Assembly: GCA_944739405.2 (NCBI GenBank) | Contig: OX123185.2 | Location: 7,003,840 to 7,067,839 of the forward strand | Length of the DNA: 64,000 nucleotides | Source of the DNA: Euclidia mi | Taxonomy: Eukaryota > Arthropoda > Insecta > Lepidoptera > Erebidae | Direction: 5' to 3' | Shown here: in pieces, positions 54,660 through 64,000 of the stretch | Layout: the number at the start of each line of letters is the position of its first letter | How positions within the stretch are numbered: the first letter of the stretch is position 1 | Position numbers and translations under genes: made by a program | The notes under the pieces: generated by a model | Seen by the model: the letters and a program-made list of their open reading frames with translations, nothing else | Database searches by the model: none | Told to the model about the DNA's origin: nothing

Positions 54660-54826
54660 CCATCCCTCCCAGTTTAATTTTTACAACTTATGGTAGCCTA
54701 TATCCGTCTCCACGGTCCAATATATGTATCTCTATATTAAAATTCAACGAAATTGGTTCAGCCGTTTTAGCGTGAAAACGGAACATACATACATACACAA
54801 TTTCGAATTTATAATATTAAGTAGGG
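54660..54826 (-). repeat. Helitron-like 5' end fragment
   Basis: 'tatatccgtctccacggtcc', then 'aaattggttcagccgtttta', then 'gaaaacggaacatacatac' and 'tataatattaagtagggat' is the same kind of end as at 54470-54497, but without the matching CTAG end nearby. Confidence 0.5.
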
Positions 54827-56226
54827 ATTATCAATGGGTTTCTTCTGACATGAAACCCGCTGAGCGCCAGCACTGAGACTTCAGGTCCGGAAACCTGTCA
54901 AATCTGCCACATCAAGCTAAGAAGTATAACAATGCGCACGCGAATTTGAACTTTATGCAGGTAATAAATTACAAATTAACTCTACGTTTTAGTTAGAAAA
55001 CGTTTGTATGGGAAAAAGAAAAGGGCTGCTTTAGGGTTTTGCCGGCAATTATTAGAATTTTTCTCGCCGTAAAAACCATCTTTGAACGACAATGAACATT
55101 TAAAAAAAAGAATTGGCCAAATTGGTCCAGGCGTTGTTGAGTTATGCGCTTACCAACACATTTTGCGATTCATTTTTATATTATAGATGAAAGTAAAACC
55201 ATTAACAAAAGGTATCAACATAAAGATCAAACAAACGTAACAAATAACAATTTTGGTGCTAAAATAAATATACAAGTGTCTTCTGGATAATAACGTGAAC
55301 AAACTATTTACCAAGTCAGATAGAAATCAACTAATGCCATCGTGCATGCGAATTTTGTACAAATCCATTAATTTTATATACTGACAGATTTTATAGACTG
55401 AATTGAAAACCTATTTTTTTAAAGTCAGATAAGGAATAGACAGTTATTATAAATCAAGAAACTGCACCTTTTCGGAGCTATCCAAAATGCAAGATCTTCC
55501 CTACTCTTAGAAATAAAACGTGTGGATAAATTTCTTTTATACGAATCATGAATAGCTACTGCTTCAAAGTGAAAGTTTCTGCATTTATAACGCCCAGCAA
55601 AACGGACTTTTATCAAGCATTTGCGAGTTAAAAATAAAATTATTTAACCATTAGAGCGTCGTTATAATACGCGTATAATATAACTACCGCTTTGAATTAA
55701 ATTTATGTTATCGCTGTGAATTTAATCGCGACGCAGCCTTTTTTGTCGATATTCCCATTTATTGTGGATTGCGGTTATTGTGAAACTTTATTCGGGCAAT
55801 TGACGACTGATACTGTTTCGGAAATGAGCGGCCTTTTTGAGGCTGTATAAAATTTAATTTTCATTACGAGCGCCAGAAATGTTTGAGCTTGTTCACTCAA
55901 ATTGGCAGCGCATGGGGGCTGTTTACATTTTCAAGTGAAATTGGGCGATGCCTGTTTAAAATTAATAGCAATCTGTCTTACCCTTGTTTGTTCTATTTGT
56001 GTTTATTCTTTTATTGTGTGTGTTTAAGCAATTATTGTAGTTGATCTAACAGATATTGTAATTATACAAGGCTGGTGTTAATCACTCAATCAAAACATGC
56101 CCGCTGATTTTAATAAGACTTTTGAAGAACGGTTACCTAATAGCAAAACCTTATTTTCATAAACAGATTGCTTGAACTGCTTGGAAAACCTAATTAATAT
56201 GCTTATTTTATCACTAGCAGCAGCCA
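54827..56226. other. No gene seen
   Basis: Contains another worn body of the same repeat type at 55040-55195 ('aattggtccaggcgttgttg', then 'agttatgcgcttaccaac'). The rest is AT-rich without recognised content. Confidence 0.4.
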
Positions 56227-56566
56227 TAGTAGAAAATATTTAACAGCTGTTCCCTATTTAGTAGGTCAGATATGATAATAACAATCAATAACAACGCCTA
56301 AAAATACAAGACATAAAATTTTATGTTCTCTCCTTTATCGATCGGATCAGATATCCCTTACCTTATGGACGGTGAAAATATTGGATACATTTTTCGAAAG
56401 AATTAGAAGTGTTACCGTCAATCCTTCTTATCGCGTTTGCCGATCCTTGCGAAGAAAATATGGAGTTGTGAAGAAAACTCGCAAAGATTTGCGCTCTACT
56501 TGAAATAGTATTTGAGAAATTTACTGCGTTAATTAATGTCTGATATTGATATCTTTTGATATCGGA
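56227..56566 (-). repeat. LINE-C leader copy, Helitron-free
   Basis: It matches 2948-3480 apart from the 207-base Helitron and small indels. It covers only the 5' end of LINE-C, including the first codons of ORF2, and stops there. On the minus strand the leader has a candidate intron: donor AAG|GTAAGG at 56361 and acceptor TTGTATTTTTAG at 56298. Confidence 0.8.
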
Positions 56567-56569
56567 ATG

Positions 56570-56650
56570 AATGTGTGGCGTAGTGGTTAAAACCGTCGGT
56601 GCAAGACGAGCGAAGCGTCGGTAACAAATAGGTATTTATACCTTAAATAA
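56570..56650 (+). repeat. tRNA-like SINE head
   Basis: 'gtgtggcgtagtggttaaaa' has an A-box-like start. 'cggtgcaagacgagcgaagcgtcgg' follows, then 'aacaaataggtatttatacc', which recurs at 60045-60110. B box eroded. Confidence 0.4.
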
Positions 56651-57294
56651 GTTAAATTATTTTCTATGATTTTGGAAGTAGTAACAAACTTGCGAATGAA
56701 AACAGGATTGCAATTATTATTTACATGGCATTAAAATATAGTTTCTACTGATCAGTTTTGCTTTTGTAACATAGCTCTCAGTCACTTTGTGAGCGAAATA
56801 AATTTACATAACACTAATCTGAAACAATAAAGCGTAAGTTAGGTACTGAAGATACATTTCAACTTCAAATGTTAATACTTAAGTGAATATTCATTTGAAC
56901 AACTTTGATATTTGTTCCTTTCAAGGGCCAAAGGGCCTTAGGGAGTTTTTTGTTAGACCTGTAAGCTTAGAGCAGTATTATTTGTATAAGTGTTCCAAAA
57001 TATACATTGTTGTTATTTTTATACAGTCTCGACACAATTACCGCCTACTGATATTTTTTGTGATCCTGTTTGCTTAACTTGAGTGTGGGTCATTGTGATG
57101 TTGGTTTTGTATCCTCTAGGTGCCTACTTATAAAAAACCCCTATTTTCTTTGCTTTTATTCTGAAATTAAATCCGATATGAAAGCTTTGGAAAGGATAAG
57201 TCGTAGTTCGATGTTATAATTATTATTGAAAACTGTATATGTTCTCCTTGACTTATCAAATAGAGGACTCAAAGTTCCAAGACTCATTTAAGCA
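56651..57294. other. No gene seen
   Basis: AT-rich; the 64-codon frame at 56883-57077 has no motif. Confidence 0.35.
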
Positions 57295-57415
57295 TCATCA
57301 TCATCATAAGCCTGCCGTAGTCCATTGCTGGATATAGGCCTCTCCAATGGCACGCCACTGAGCCCGAGTTTCGGCTCTTCATGTCCAGCCGCTGCCAGCC
57401 ACTTTGCGTGCATTT
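57295..57415 (-). repeat. LINE C-terminus with (GAT)n tail
   Basis: The minus strand reads AETRAQWRAIGEAYIQQWTT, a few residues and a stop, then a GATGATGAT tail. 'GEAY.QQWT' before the stop is a common ending of RTE-type LINE proteins. The copy is very short (5'-truncated). Confidence 0.55.
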
Positions 57416-57798
57416 AGCATTTACATTTAGCATGCAGAACCATAATTATCCTTGAAGATACTATCGGGTATATTATTAAGCAATACTTCATCGATCGGAA
57501 CATCACACTTCTGAATGTCCAAATAAATACCATCAGATGATTTTATTTGACTTTCTATTCTCATGGAGGGAAGGTATAGATAGATATTGATACTTCATTT
57601 TAATCGGTCACTTTGTTTATATTATCAGAGAACACAATATAGAAGAATAAATGAAAAGGTAATGATAAAAAAGTCCAACTGCTTTTGTACCATTTTGCGA
57701 ATACAACAGTTTATTGTGCGAAAATATGAACCTAGAAGCTTTTTGTCATCCCCGATGAGAGCAGAATTATTTCATGGATCAGGATAGACGTCACCAAT

Positions 57799-58080
57799 CA
57801 ATATTCTGGCAAATCTAGTTAGCCTAGAATCCTGGCCCTAAGGTGAAGCAACCGGGATACTGCTAGTACGATGCCAATGATCAGGTTAGACTATAGACTA
57901 GAAAACGGATCCTGGGCTCCAAATAAAAATCTTGGATGTAACCGAGGTAGTGCTAGGATGATGATTATGATGATGATGGACTTCAGCTATAAGAGAGACG
58001 GATATTTTTTTGTTTCAGTTGCCAAGGATTGCAGTTTACATATTCTTTTGATTAATGAGCAAATATCATTCGAATGTTGA
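57799..58080 (+). repeat. Dispersed repeat R1, copy b (uninterrupted)
   Basis: It matches 6253-6530 with about one difference in ten. It serves as the empty-site reference for the LTR boundary at 6252 and for the element-bearing insertion at 6530-7717. Confidence 0.75.
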
Positions 58081-58109
58081 ATAAATTTTAACATAATTTA
58101 TTCAACATT
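58073..58109. repeat. 15-bp perfect hairpin
   Basis: AATGTTGAATAAATT and AATTTATTCAACATT flank the 7-base loop TTAACAT. Confidence 0.85.
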
Positions 58110-58539
58110 ATTATGTTAATTGAATACTATCAATTTTCATCAGAAACGTTACTGAAATTAATGTGAAAATAAAGTTAAACTGATCCAAAATAAGTAAAAA
58201 GAATATTTTAAACAATCGACATATTTATATATCTCCAGATTAAAATTCATCACTCCTCCTTCGAGTAAAATACTCCTTGACGAAATTATTAATATGATTT
58301 GACACTGCGATAGCAGCGCAGCCCGTCGTTTCCAATGTGAAACATTCCAAAATTCACAACTACTTATAAAATAAAAATTAAGTAAAAATACAGTTTCCAG
58401 TGGACTAAATTGTGACTCTAAACCATACTCAAGTCCCCTTGAACACACACATCAAATTTCATTAACATCGGTCCAGTCGTTTAGGAGGAGTTCAGTGACA
58501 TACACACGCACACAAGAAATATATATATTAAGATGTATG

Positions 58540-58655
58540 TCACTTGATGGAAGTGAATGAAGCAAGAGAGGTATGTTTGAATCGTTGCAAATGGCGTTCC
58601 GTAGTCTTTGCCTACCCCCCCGGGAAACAGCCCTGAGTCTATGCATGTATGTCAT
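58540..58655 (+). repeat. LINE-G 3' end fragment (plus strand)
   Basis: The plus strand reads EAREVCLNRCKWRSVVFAYP, a few residues and a stop, then a TATG tail, the same ending as the minus-strand copies at 24726 and 36985. Confidence 0.6.
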
Positions 58656-58687
58656 CACTTGTAGACTACGAAACATATATTTATCAG

Positions 58688-58930
58688 TTATGCAGCGATA
58701 GCCCAGTAAAAATGCCAACAGGTGCTGCAGACTCAACTCAGGGTATAGGGTTCTAACCCACGACGCGCATCACTTACTTTTCGTATTAACTTGGTAATGA
58801 TTGCCCTCTCTGTGCCTCTTAGCACATGATGACGTCGGTCCCGCCAATCTTGAAGATGTTTGACAGCCGTAATGAGTCAAACATCTGTCAGGACCCTTAA
58901 ATATACTGACAATGAATACAAATTTATAAA
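58688..58930 (+). repeat. Worn SINE of the 34798 family
   Basis: 'tgcagcgatagcccagtaaa' and 'gggttctaacccacgacgcgc' match the head of the SINE at 34798 with a damaged B box. The body has diverged. Confidence 0.5.
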
Positions 58931-59172
58931 GAAGCGCAGTTCTTAAGGATTTTGTGTGCCGATTTCAAGTGGAGACTGTCTCCAGTTTAGTTCGTAGTTG
59001 GCACCGTTGGCGGCGCTGGCGTCATTCTCTGCCTCTCTTGTTCACGTAGAAACAGCTGTCACAGCGCGACTGCCGCGCCGCCAAGCGGCAATTTGGGTCA
59101 CAGAAAGTTTGTCTTCAGAGTGCCCATAAGAATTGGGCCTCTATGTAAATATCTGAGCTCTTTGATATTGAC
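58913..59172 (+). repeat. Dispersed repeat R4, copy a
   Basis: It shares 'gactgtctccagtttagttc', 'agctgtcacagcg', 'cgccgccaagcggcaatttg' and 'ggtcacagaaagtttgtctt' with 62233-62530, in the same orientation. Class unknown; the middle is GC-richer than its flanks. Copy b has an extra 'tctcttgctctcg' duplication. Confidence 0.75.
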
Positions 59173-59452
59173 ACTAGTCTACAACCGTGCAATGCCTCTA
59201 TCCCTTTGGGTTGTGGAAGTCAGAGGGCTGTCGCGCTGTAGAAAAGCTAACATTCTATCGTAGGTACCTACATGGTTACACCTGGCAGTGAACCCGGTCT
59301 CCAAGGCGAAGTCTTGTATGCAACAAGGATATGTTCAGGATGATGATGACGATTACGTAGTACAAAATTAATACCTAAAAATTTTAATTAATTTTATAAA
59401 AGTAATTAACTGTAATAAATTTTAGATCATTATAAATGTCATAAACAATAAC
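59173..59452. other. No gene seen
   Basis: A GATGATGATGAC run near 59340 preceded by 'gaacccggtctccaaggcga' suggests another short LINE or SINE tail. Confidence 0.3.
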
Positions 59453-59591
59453 ATGGCTGATCTTAGATTATCAGCTTTGCATACAAGTACTTGCCTTTTA
59501 TTTTATCCAAACGAAAGCAATAGGTACCTAATGGCTATTACAGAAAATTTCTCTAGATATTCTGATATAAAAAATACTGCTAAGGAAGTAG
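59453..59591 (+). CDS. Possible first coding exon, unassigned
   Basis: An ATG with a strong context (AACATGG) opens MADLRLSALHTSTCLLFYPN, ESNRYLMAITENFSRYSDIK and NTAKEV, and the frame meets a consensus splice donor (G|GTAAGT) at 59591-59597. No later exon was identified in the remaining 4.4 kb, so a gene would continue outside the window or past a long intron. I do not recognise the protein. Chance ORF is a real alternative. Confidence 0.25.
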
Positions 59592-59662
59592 GTAAGTATA
59601 AGCCAAGACAATACAATGACATATTATTTATATTTGTAAATGCCTCATACGTTCTCGTATGA

Positions 59663-61058
59663 TAGGTATATTATTTAAAGGCAATAGAATATTCAATTAA
59701 TTCGCGCTGAGGCAAAACCTAAACAAATGCTAATAACTAAGGCAATAGCTCTAAAATAATATGGTTATGCGTCGTGGTGCAAGTGTCAGGAATTTTGAAA
59801 TCATCTAGAGACAATTTTTGGTCTAGTAACTACAGAATTTTCTTTTTCAGCAAAACAACGACATTCTTTTATACAAATAGACGGCGTCTTGTGTCTGTTG
59901 GAAGATTACTTTTATTTTAAGTTTTCAAAAGTGGGTATCTTTCGTAGTTGATTGTGCAGAAATCATCGATTTTAAACTTTCGCAATTTTTATAACATCAT
60001 ACAACATAATTTAGCGGGATCGTAGTTGCGGACAGACGACAACGCTCGGTGCAAGACAATCGAAACATCAAAAACAAATAGGTATTTACTTATACCTTAA
60101 ATAAATAAAGTTTTCGCGATTAAGACTAGCTAAATTACTTTGTAATGTGCAGAAATATTGACTTTGTGCATATTAAATTCTAGTCTAGTCTAGCTCACAC
60201 GTTAATATTCGAGTTAGAGTTAGAACTACATATGATAAGTGAGTAATCAAAGACTAACAGAACAAAGAATTGCTTGATGGGTTGTTTACGATCCAATTGT
60301 ATTTTTCATCAATGTTCTAAATATTTTTAACAAAATAATTTAAATTAACTCATTAAAACACTTTCAGTCACAGTCGTTTCAAAATAAATGTAGGCAACAT
60401 AACATAGATAAGCGTATTTCTTTGTTGTTATTCGTTTCTTAACCTAAAAAATTTAATACAATTGCTGACTCTGATAAAATCGGAATAATAAATTATCTGC
60501 TAACCCGTTATCGCTTTTGTCTTAAGCACTTAATTAATATGAATACACGTTATGAATCTCAAATGTTTAGTATGCATCAACTGACACCATAATCCAGGCA
60601 ATCGCGCGAAGTTCAGAGAATATATAGCAGATATCTAATAATCGTTTATATAACTATGTTTAAGGGTAGATGGTTTGATATATTCAAGATATTGAGAAAT
60701 GTATTATCCATTTTTATAGACAGCTCTACTGAGTACACAAACATTCCACCAAAATACAGCTTTGTGCGTCACATAAAGCGTTGTCTTAGTATCACAAACA
60801 CTGACATCAAAAAATAGATTTGTGGATCTCATAAAGTGTTCTTGTATGGACATTAAACTTATATATATATTATAACGCTGGGTGCAGTGACATACTTCGA
60901 AGCCACCGCTTAAGCCACGACGGTATATACGCAGGCTTGAATAGAAATTACACTGCATATATCAAAAAGAAATCAATAATATAACATTTTGCCTTAAAGC
61001 TAAACTAAGAAAATACATGAATGACTACGAACTGAATATGTTACAAATTATAATATTC
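59663..61058. other. No gene seen
   Basis: AT-rich. SINE-like traces lie at 60030-60112 (shared with 56600) and at 60860-60925 (minus, 'cgtggcttaagcggtggctt'). Confidence 0.35.
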
Positions 61059-61185
61059 TTCTTCCTCTTAGCGTTATCCCAGTTTCAATCTGGGGTCCGC
61101 TTTCTAGTCTAACCGGATTTGGCTGAATATAAGCTTTTCCACAGAGCGACTGCCTGTCTGACATTCGCAACCCGAAGGGATAGCG
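61059..61185 (+). repeat. Common lepidopteran repeat (cttcctcttagcgttatccc...)
   Basis: 'cttcctcttagcgttatccc', 'tctggggtccgctttctagt' and 'agcgactgcctgtctgacat', then 'caacccgaagggata', is a repeat I recognise from lepidopteran loci. Non-coding. Confidence 0.55.
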
Positions 61186-62232
61186 ATATTCCATGGTTTA
61201 AACTAGTGTCAGTTTATTTAGAAGGTACTGACGCCCTGTACAAATTATAATATACCTAAGCATAACTCAAATATTTAAATTATCATATTTAGAGTTTGTG
61301 ATGTTTCTACCATAATCCATCCCAAGAACCGAGAATACCTAGACGTAAAATGAATGCTAATGAAAAATTTGCATGTAGTCGGTAGCGTCTTGACATGTCT
61401 AGAACCATTAAAAGGGCTAGAGCACATACACTGCCTGAAGCTATAAAGAAGGCCAATTTCGTATTTTATCTGACATCGACACTGTGTTTTGAACGAAACG
61501 AGATTATATTTTTAATGGACTCACGATTGGTATTCTGCTAACTTAATGTCATTATCGTCTAATTTGACATATATATTTCGACGTGGACACATACTTAGAC
61601 ACATTTTTCAATTTATGATAGACGCAACATCATTCAAACAATAGTTAATTTAAAAGAATACAATTTATGACATAAGTATGACTGATACTAGAATGATTCT
61701 GCATTTTGAACAACTATAATAACGAGAATTGACTCTCAGATCGGGAACCTTCTGCGCTCACCCATAGTCGGCGCAAAGTTGTCAAGGCCATCAGCAGCGA
61801 ACAACTTGCTCCAAACTAACAGAAACCAATTCCTTTCATTCGCTCACAAAATTCATTTATAGTGCTAAACTCGCGATAAAACTAAATTGAACGCTGACAG
61901 TCAAGAACACACTAAATCTCTTATGGCAGGTCCCAATTCCCAATAAAATTCTTGCGTTACTTACTGAATGTCTGACAATCATCCAAATTTATTTAGTGCA
62001 ACAAGCTGACATTTAGCATTTATGTTCCGTGGAGACCATAGTGGTGGACAAAAAAGAGTTTTCCTATATTTCCACCGGATCGGGAAGTCAAATTTGCATA
62101 CAAAATATTTCAAATATATATATATATATATCTGTAGTAGCCAAATCCATCGATAGATAAAATATTAGGAGCGCCCATAATTCACAATAATTTTCATCAA
62201 TATCTATGATTTCATAGTTGACCGACACAGCC
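61186..62232. other. No gene seen; one worn Helitron
   Basis: The sequence 61942-62110 ('aaaattcttgcgttacttac', 'ttatgttccgtggagaccat', 'ccaccggatcgggaa') is a diverged plus-strand copy of the Helitron at 3103. A (TA)n run follows at 62115-62131. Confidence 0.5.
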
Positions 62233-62530
62233 AATGAATACAGATTTACATAGAAGCGCATTTCTTAAGGATTTCATGTGCCGATTCCAAGTCGGGACTG
62301 TCTCCAGTTTAGTTCGTAGTTGGCGCCGTTAGCGCTGGTGTCATTTTCCGTCTCTCTTGCTCTCGCAGCTAAGATACACTCGAGGAACGTTCTTCTCTCT
62401 TGCTCTCGTAGAGACAGCTGTCACAGCGTGACTGCGACGCCGCCAAGCGGCAATTTGGGTCACAGAAAGTTTGTCTTCAGAGCGCCCATAGGAAATGCGC
62501 CTTTATGTAAATATCTAAGCACTTTGAAAC
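62233..62530 (+). repeat. Dispersed repeat R4, copy b
   Basis: It matches 58913-59172, with an internal duplication of 'tctctcttgctctcg' separated by about 40 bases. The 75-codon frame here is not conserved in copy a, so it is not a gene. Confidence 0.75.
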
Positions 62531-64000
62531 AGTGCTCGAATGCTTAAAGAAAACAAAAGGTGACGTAACATCGATGCAGTTGCTATATCGCTGGTCCCTA
62601 AAAGTGGCGTGTGTGCTTTGGGCCCAAGAAATAGCGAGGGAATAACTAGTTGTGTTTTCGTTAGAGTGCTTTGATATCATATGTGCATATTGTGCATGCA
62701 TATATGTATGTATTTCCTTTGAATCTGTGATTGCCGGGTGTATTTCACAAAGGAATTGTAGACAACGGTTTTAAATAAAAATTGGTATAATGTTGCTACT
62801 GCTTAAAAATACATTTTTTGACAATATTTCAGTTTTTTTACTAGCTAATAAATTCAACTCATTAACCTTGTTAAAAAGTATTGTAGAAATATTAAATATA
62901 GTAAAAACAAAAAAAACTAATATTTTAGTATAACATGAAAATGATTATGCCTGTATCCCCGAAAGGATAGGCAGAGGCGTAATATTACACCCACATTTCG
63001 CCATGAATTTTTAGGATAAATTCCACTTCTCGTTCGAGCAAATACACCTCTTGTATTATTATATTATATACTAATGACAATATCCAGCGGTCAACAATTG
63101 TAAAAGCATAAATGCATTTACAATTATATTTTTTCATTAGTCTGTTAACGTATCTGTTTGAGAAAAGCATATCCTTGGTCTCAGCATCTCTTATTCATTA
63201 TTGTGGTAATCATAATAAATATGTACGTCGTTAATTACTGATCAATAGTTTAAAATTTTACGTGTTCAACGCTAAAAGTATCAACACATGTATCGAATAT
63301 ATCGAAATGGTAGTTGAATAACGAGTCACCTGTATTGAAACTGGACACGTTAGAATCATTACTCAGCCTTACTTCAAACGTGAAAGCAAGATTGTTCCTT
63401 TTATGAGCCAAAAATAGATGTGATTCGAAAGTCTTTCAAATACCCTGTCAGCAACCAAAATGTACTCACATTTTTTTATTTAGCCCTTGATAAATCGGGA
63501 AATCGACAGGCGAGCTCAAGAATTTCATGTTCTGGAACGTTATGTAATTTCAACGGAGATTGAAACTCTCGTGCGACTTGACTTTATTTTCAAACGGATG
63601 TAAAAACAAATTAAGGAAGTAGATCGTGTAGGTATGTAAGAAGCTAGGCAAGGCACATTATGACTACGTTCATATTCGCAATTCTTAATATTTTTCAAAT
63701 TGGTATCAATATAGGAATTTAAGCTTTCGTGGTCACCAATATTTCTTTTAGATTTTTCTACGGAATATATACCGCATACCTGTGTTTTAAGTAACCGATA
63801 TTTCGGCACTGTTGCAAGCGTATAAACAAAGGTATGTGGTATATATCCCGTAGAAAACTCTAAAAGTAAATAAGTATCAGGTAGAATCATTGTACCTAGT
63901 GGGGGAATTCAGTGTGGACACCCAAACTACGATAAATGTATCTATTTCTTTCATTTTGTATTCTCCGTATGCAATAAATAACGGTACTGGAGTTATGTGA
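62531..64000. other. No gene recognised; one inverted repeat
   Basis: The 116-codon minus frame (63540-63890) spans an inverted repeat (63754-63863) and has no motif, so it is probably not a gene. A LINE-G-like scrap ('atgcctgtatccccgaaagg', then 'ataggcagagg') lies at 62947-62980. Confidence 0.35.
63754..63863. repeat. Inverted repeat, arms about 37 bp
   Basis: 'ttttctacgg.atatatacc.catacct.tgtttta' on the left is inverted on the right, with about 36 bases between. The spacer has 'ccgatatttcggcactgttg', a word seen in lepidopteran dispersed repeats. Confidence 0.7.

Noticed and set aside
62320..62547. 75-codon frame
   Set aside because: It lies in repeat R4, and the frame is not open in copy a.

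Overview
This window looks like lepidopteran (moth or butterfly) intergenic DNA. It is AT-rich, and no multi-exon host gene can be assembled from it. It carries repeats that I recognise as typical of Lepidoptera: a tRNA-derived SINE ending in a 'cagtgggacagtataaagggc' type tail, a second SINE with a 'gatggtgatgtgtgtatg' tail, the 'GGGTTCCGTACC ... GTCCGACTCGCAC' repeat, the 'ggcggcaaacgagcagacggatcgcctgatgg' repeat, short Helitron-like elements ending 'CTAG', and several LINE families. Family and organism names rest on recall and motif reading, because no search was possible. Almost every long reading frame belongs to a transposable element.

Layout. 1-3480: LINE-C (minus) with an intact 963-residue endonuclease/reverse transcriptase; a 207-bp Helitron sits in its leader. 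3689-6252: LTR retrotransposon (minus) reduced to a 5' LTR, a gag with one in-frame stop and a piece of 3' LTR. 6610-7654: element with inverted ends and a broken MADF-type gene. 9.0-11.3 kb: small repeats, including a 794-bp element with 23-bp inverted ends. 11.4-16.9 kb: LINE-A copy 1 (minus), split by LINE-B (plus). 17.4-26 kb: no genes; dispersed repeats, a 30-bp-stem hairpin and SINE remnants. 27.1-30.1 kb: LINE-D (minus), split by the RNase H-bearing LINE-E, with a 10-bp target duplication. 30.6-31.9 kb: 'ACCCGACTACG' repeats and a 349-bp palindrome. 34.8 kb: SINE with a near-perfect 12-bp target duplication. 37.9-41.1 kb: a three-deep nest of a TTAA-flanked element, a palindromic element with a 9-bp target duplication, and a SINE. 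41.6-48.5 kb: LINE-A copy 2 (minus) with a nearly complete ORF1, an ORF2 with three nonsense codons, and a 2,000-bp DNA insertion holding a 5S-rRNA-like stretch. 50.8-54.5 kb: Helitron-like repeat carrying a 2,664-bp element with 411-bp inverted ends, whose interior holds a decayed spliced gene and a captured LINE-F fragment. 55-64 kb: no genes apart from one exon-like ORF; repeat copies.

The main content is insertion history. In four cases (LINE-B in LINE-A, LINE-E in LINE-D, the 2-kb element in LINE-A copy 2, the Helitron in LINE-C) the pre-insertion site can be worked out from a rejoined reading frame or an empty copy in this same window. The most unusual objects are the 38.6-40.3 kb palindromic element, the 50.9-53.5 kb long-inverted-repeat element, and ORF1 of LINE-A, which carries short motifs resembling PCNA- and LC8-binding sites.
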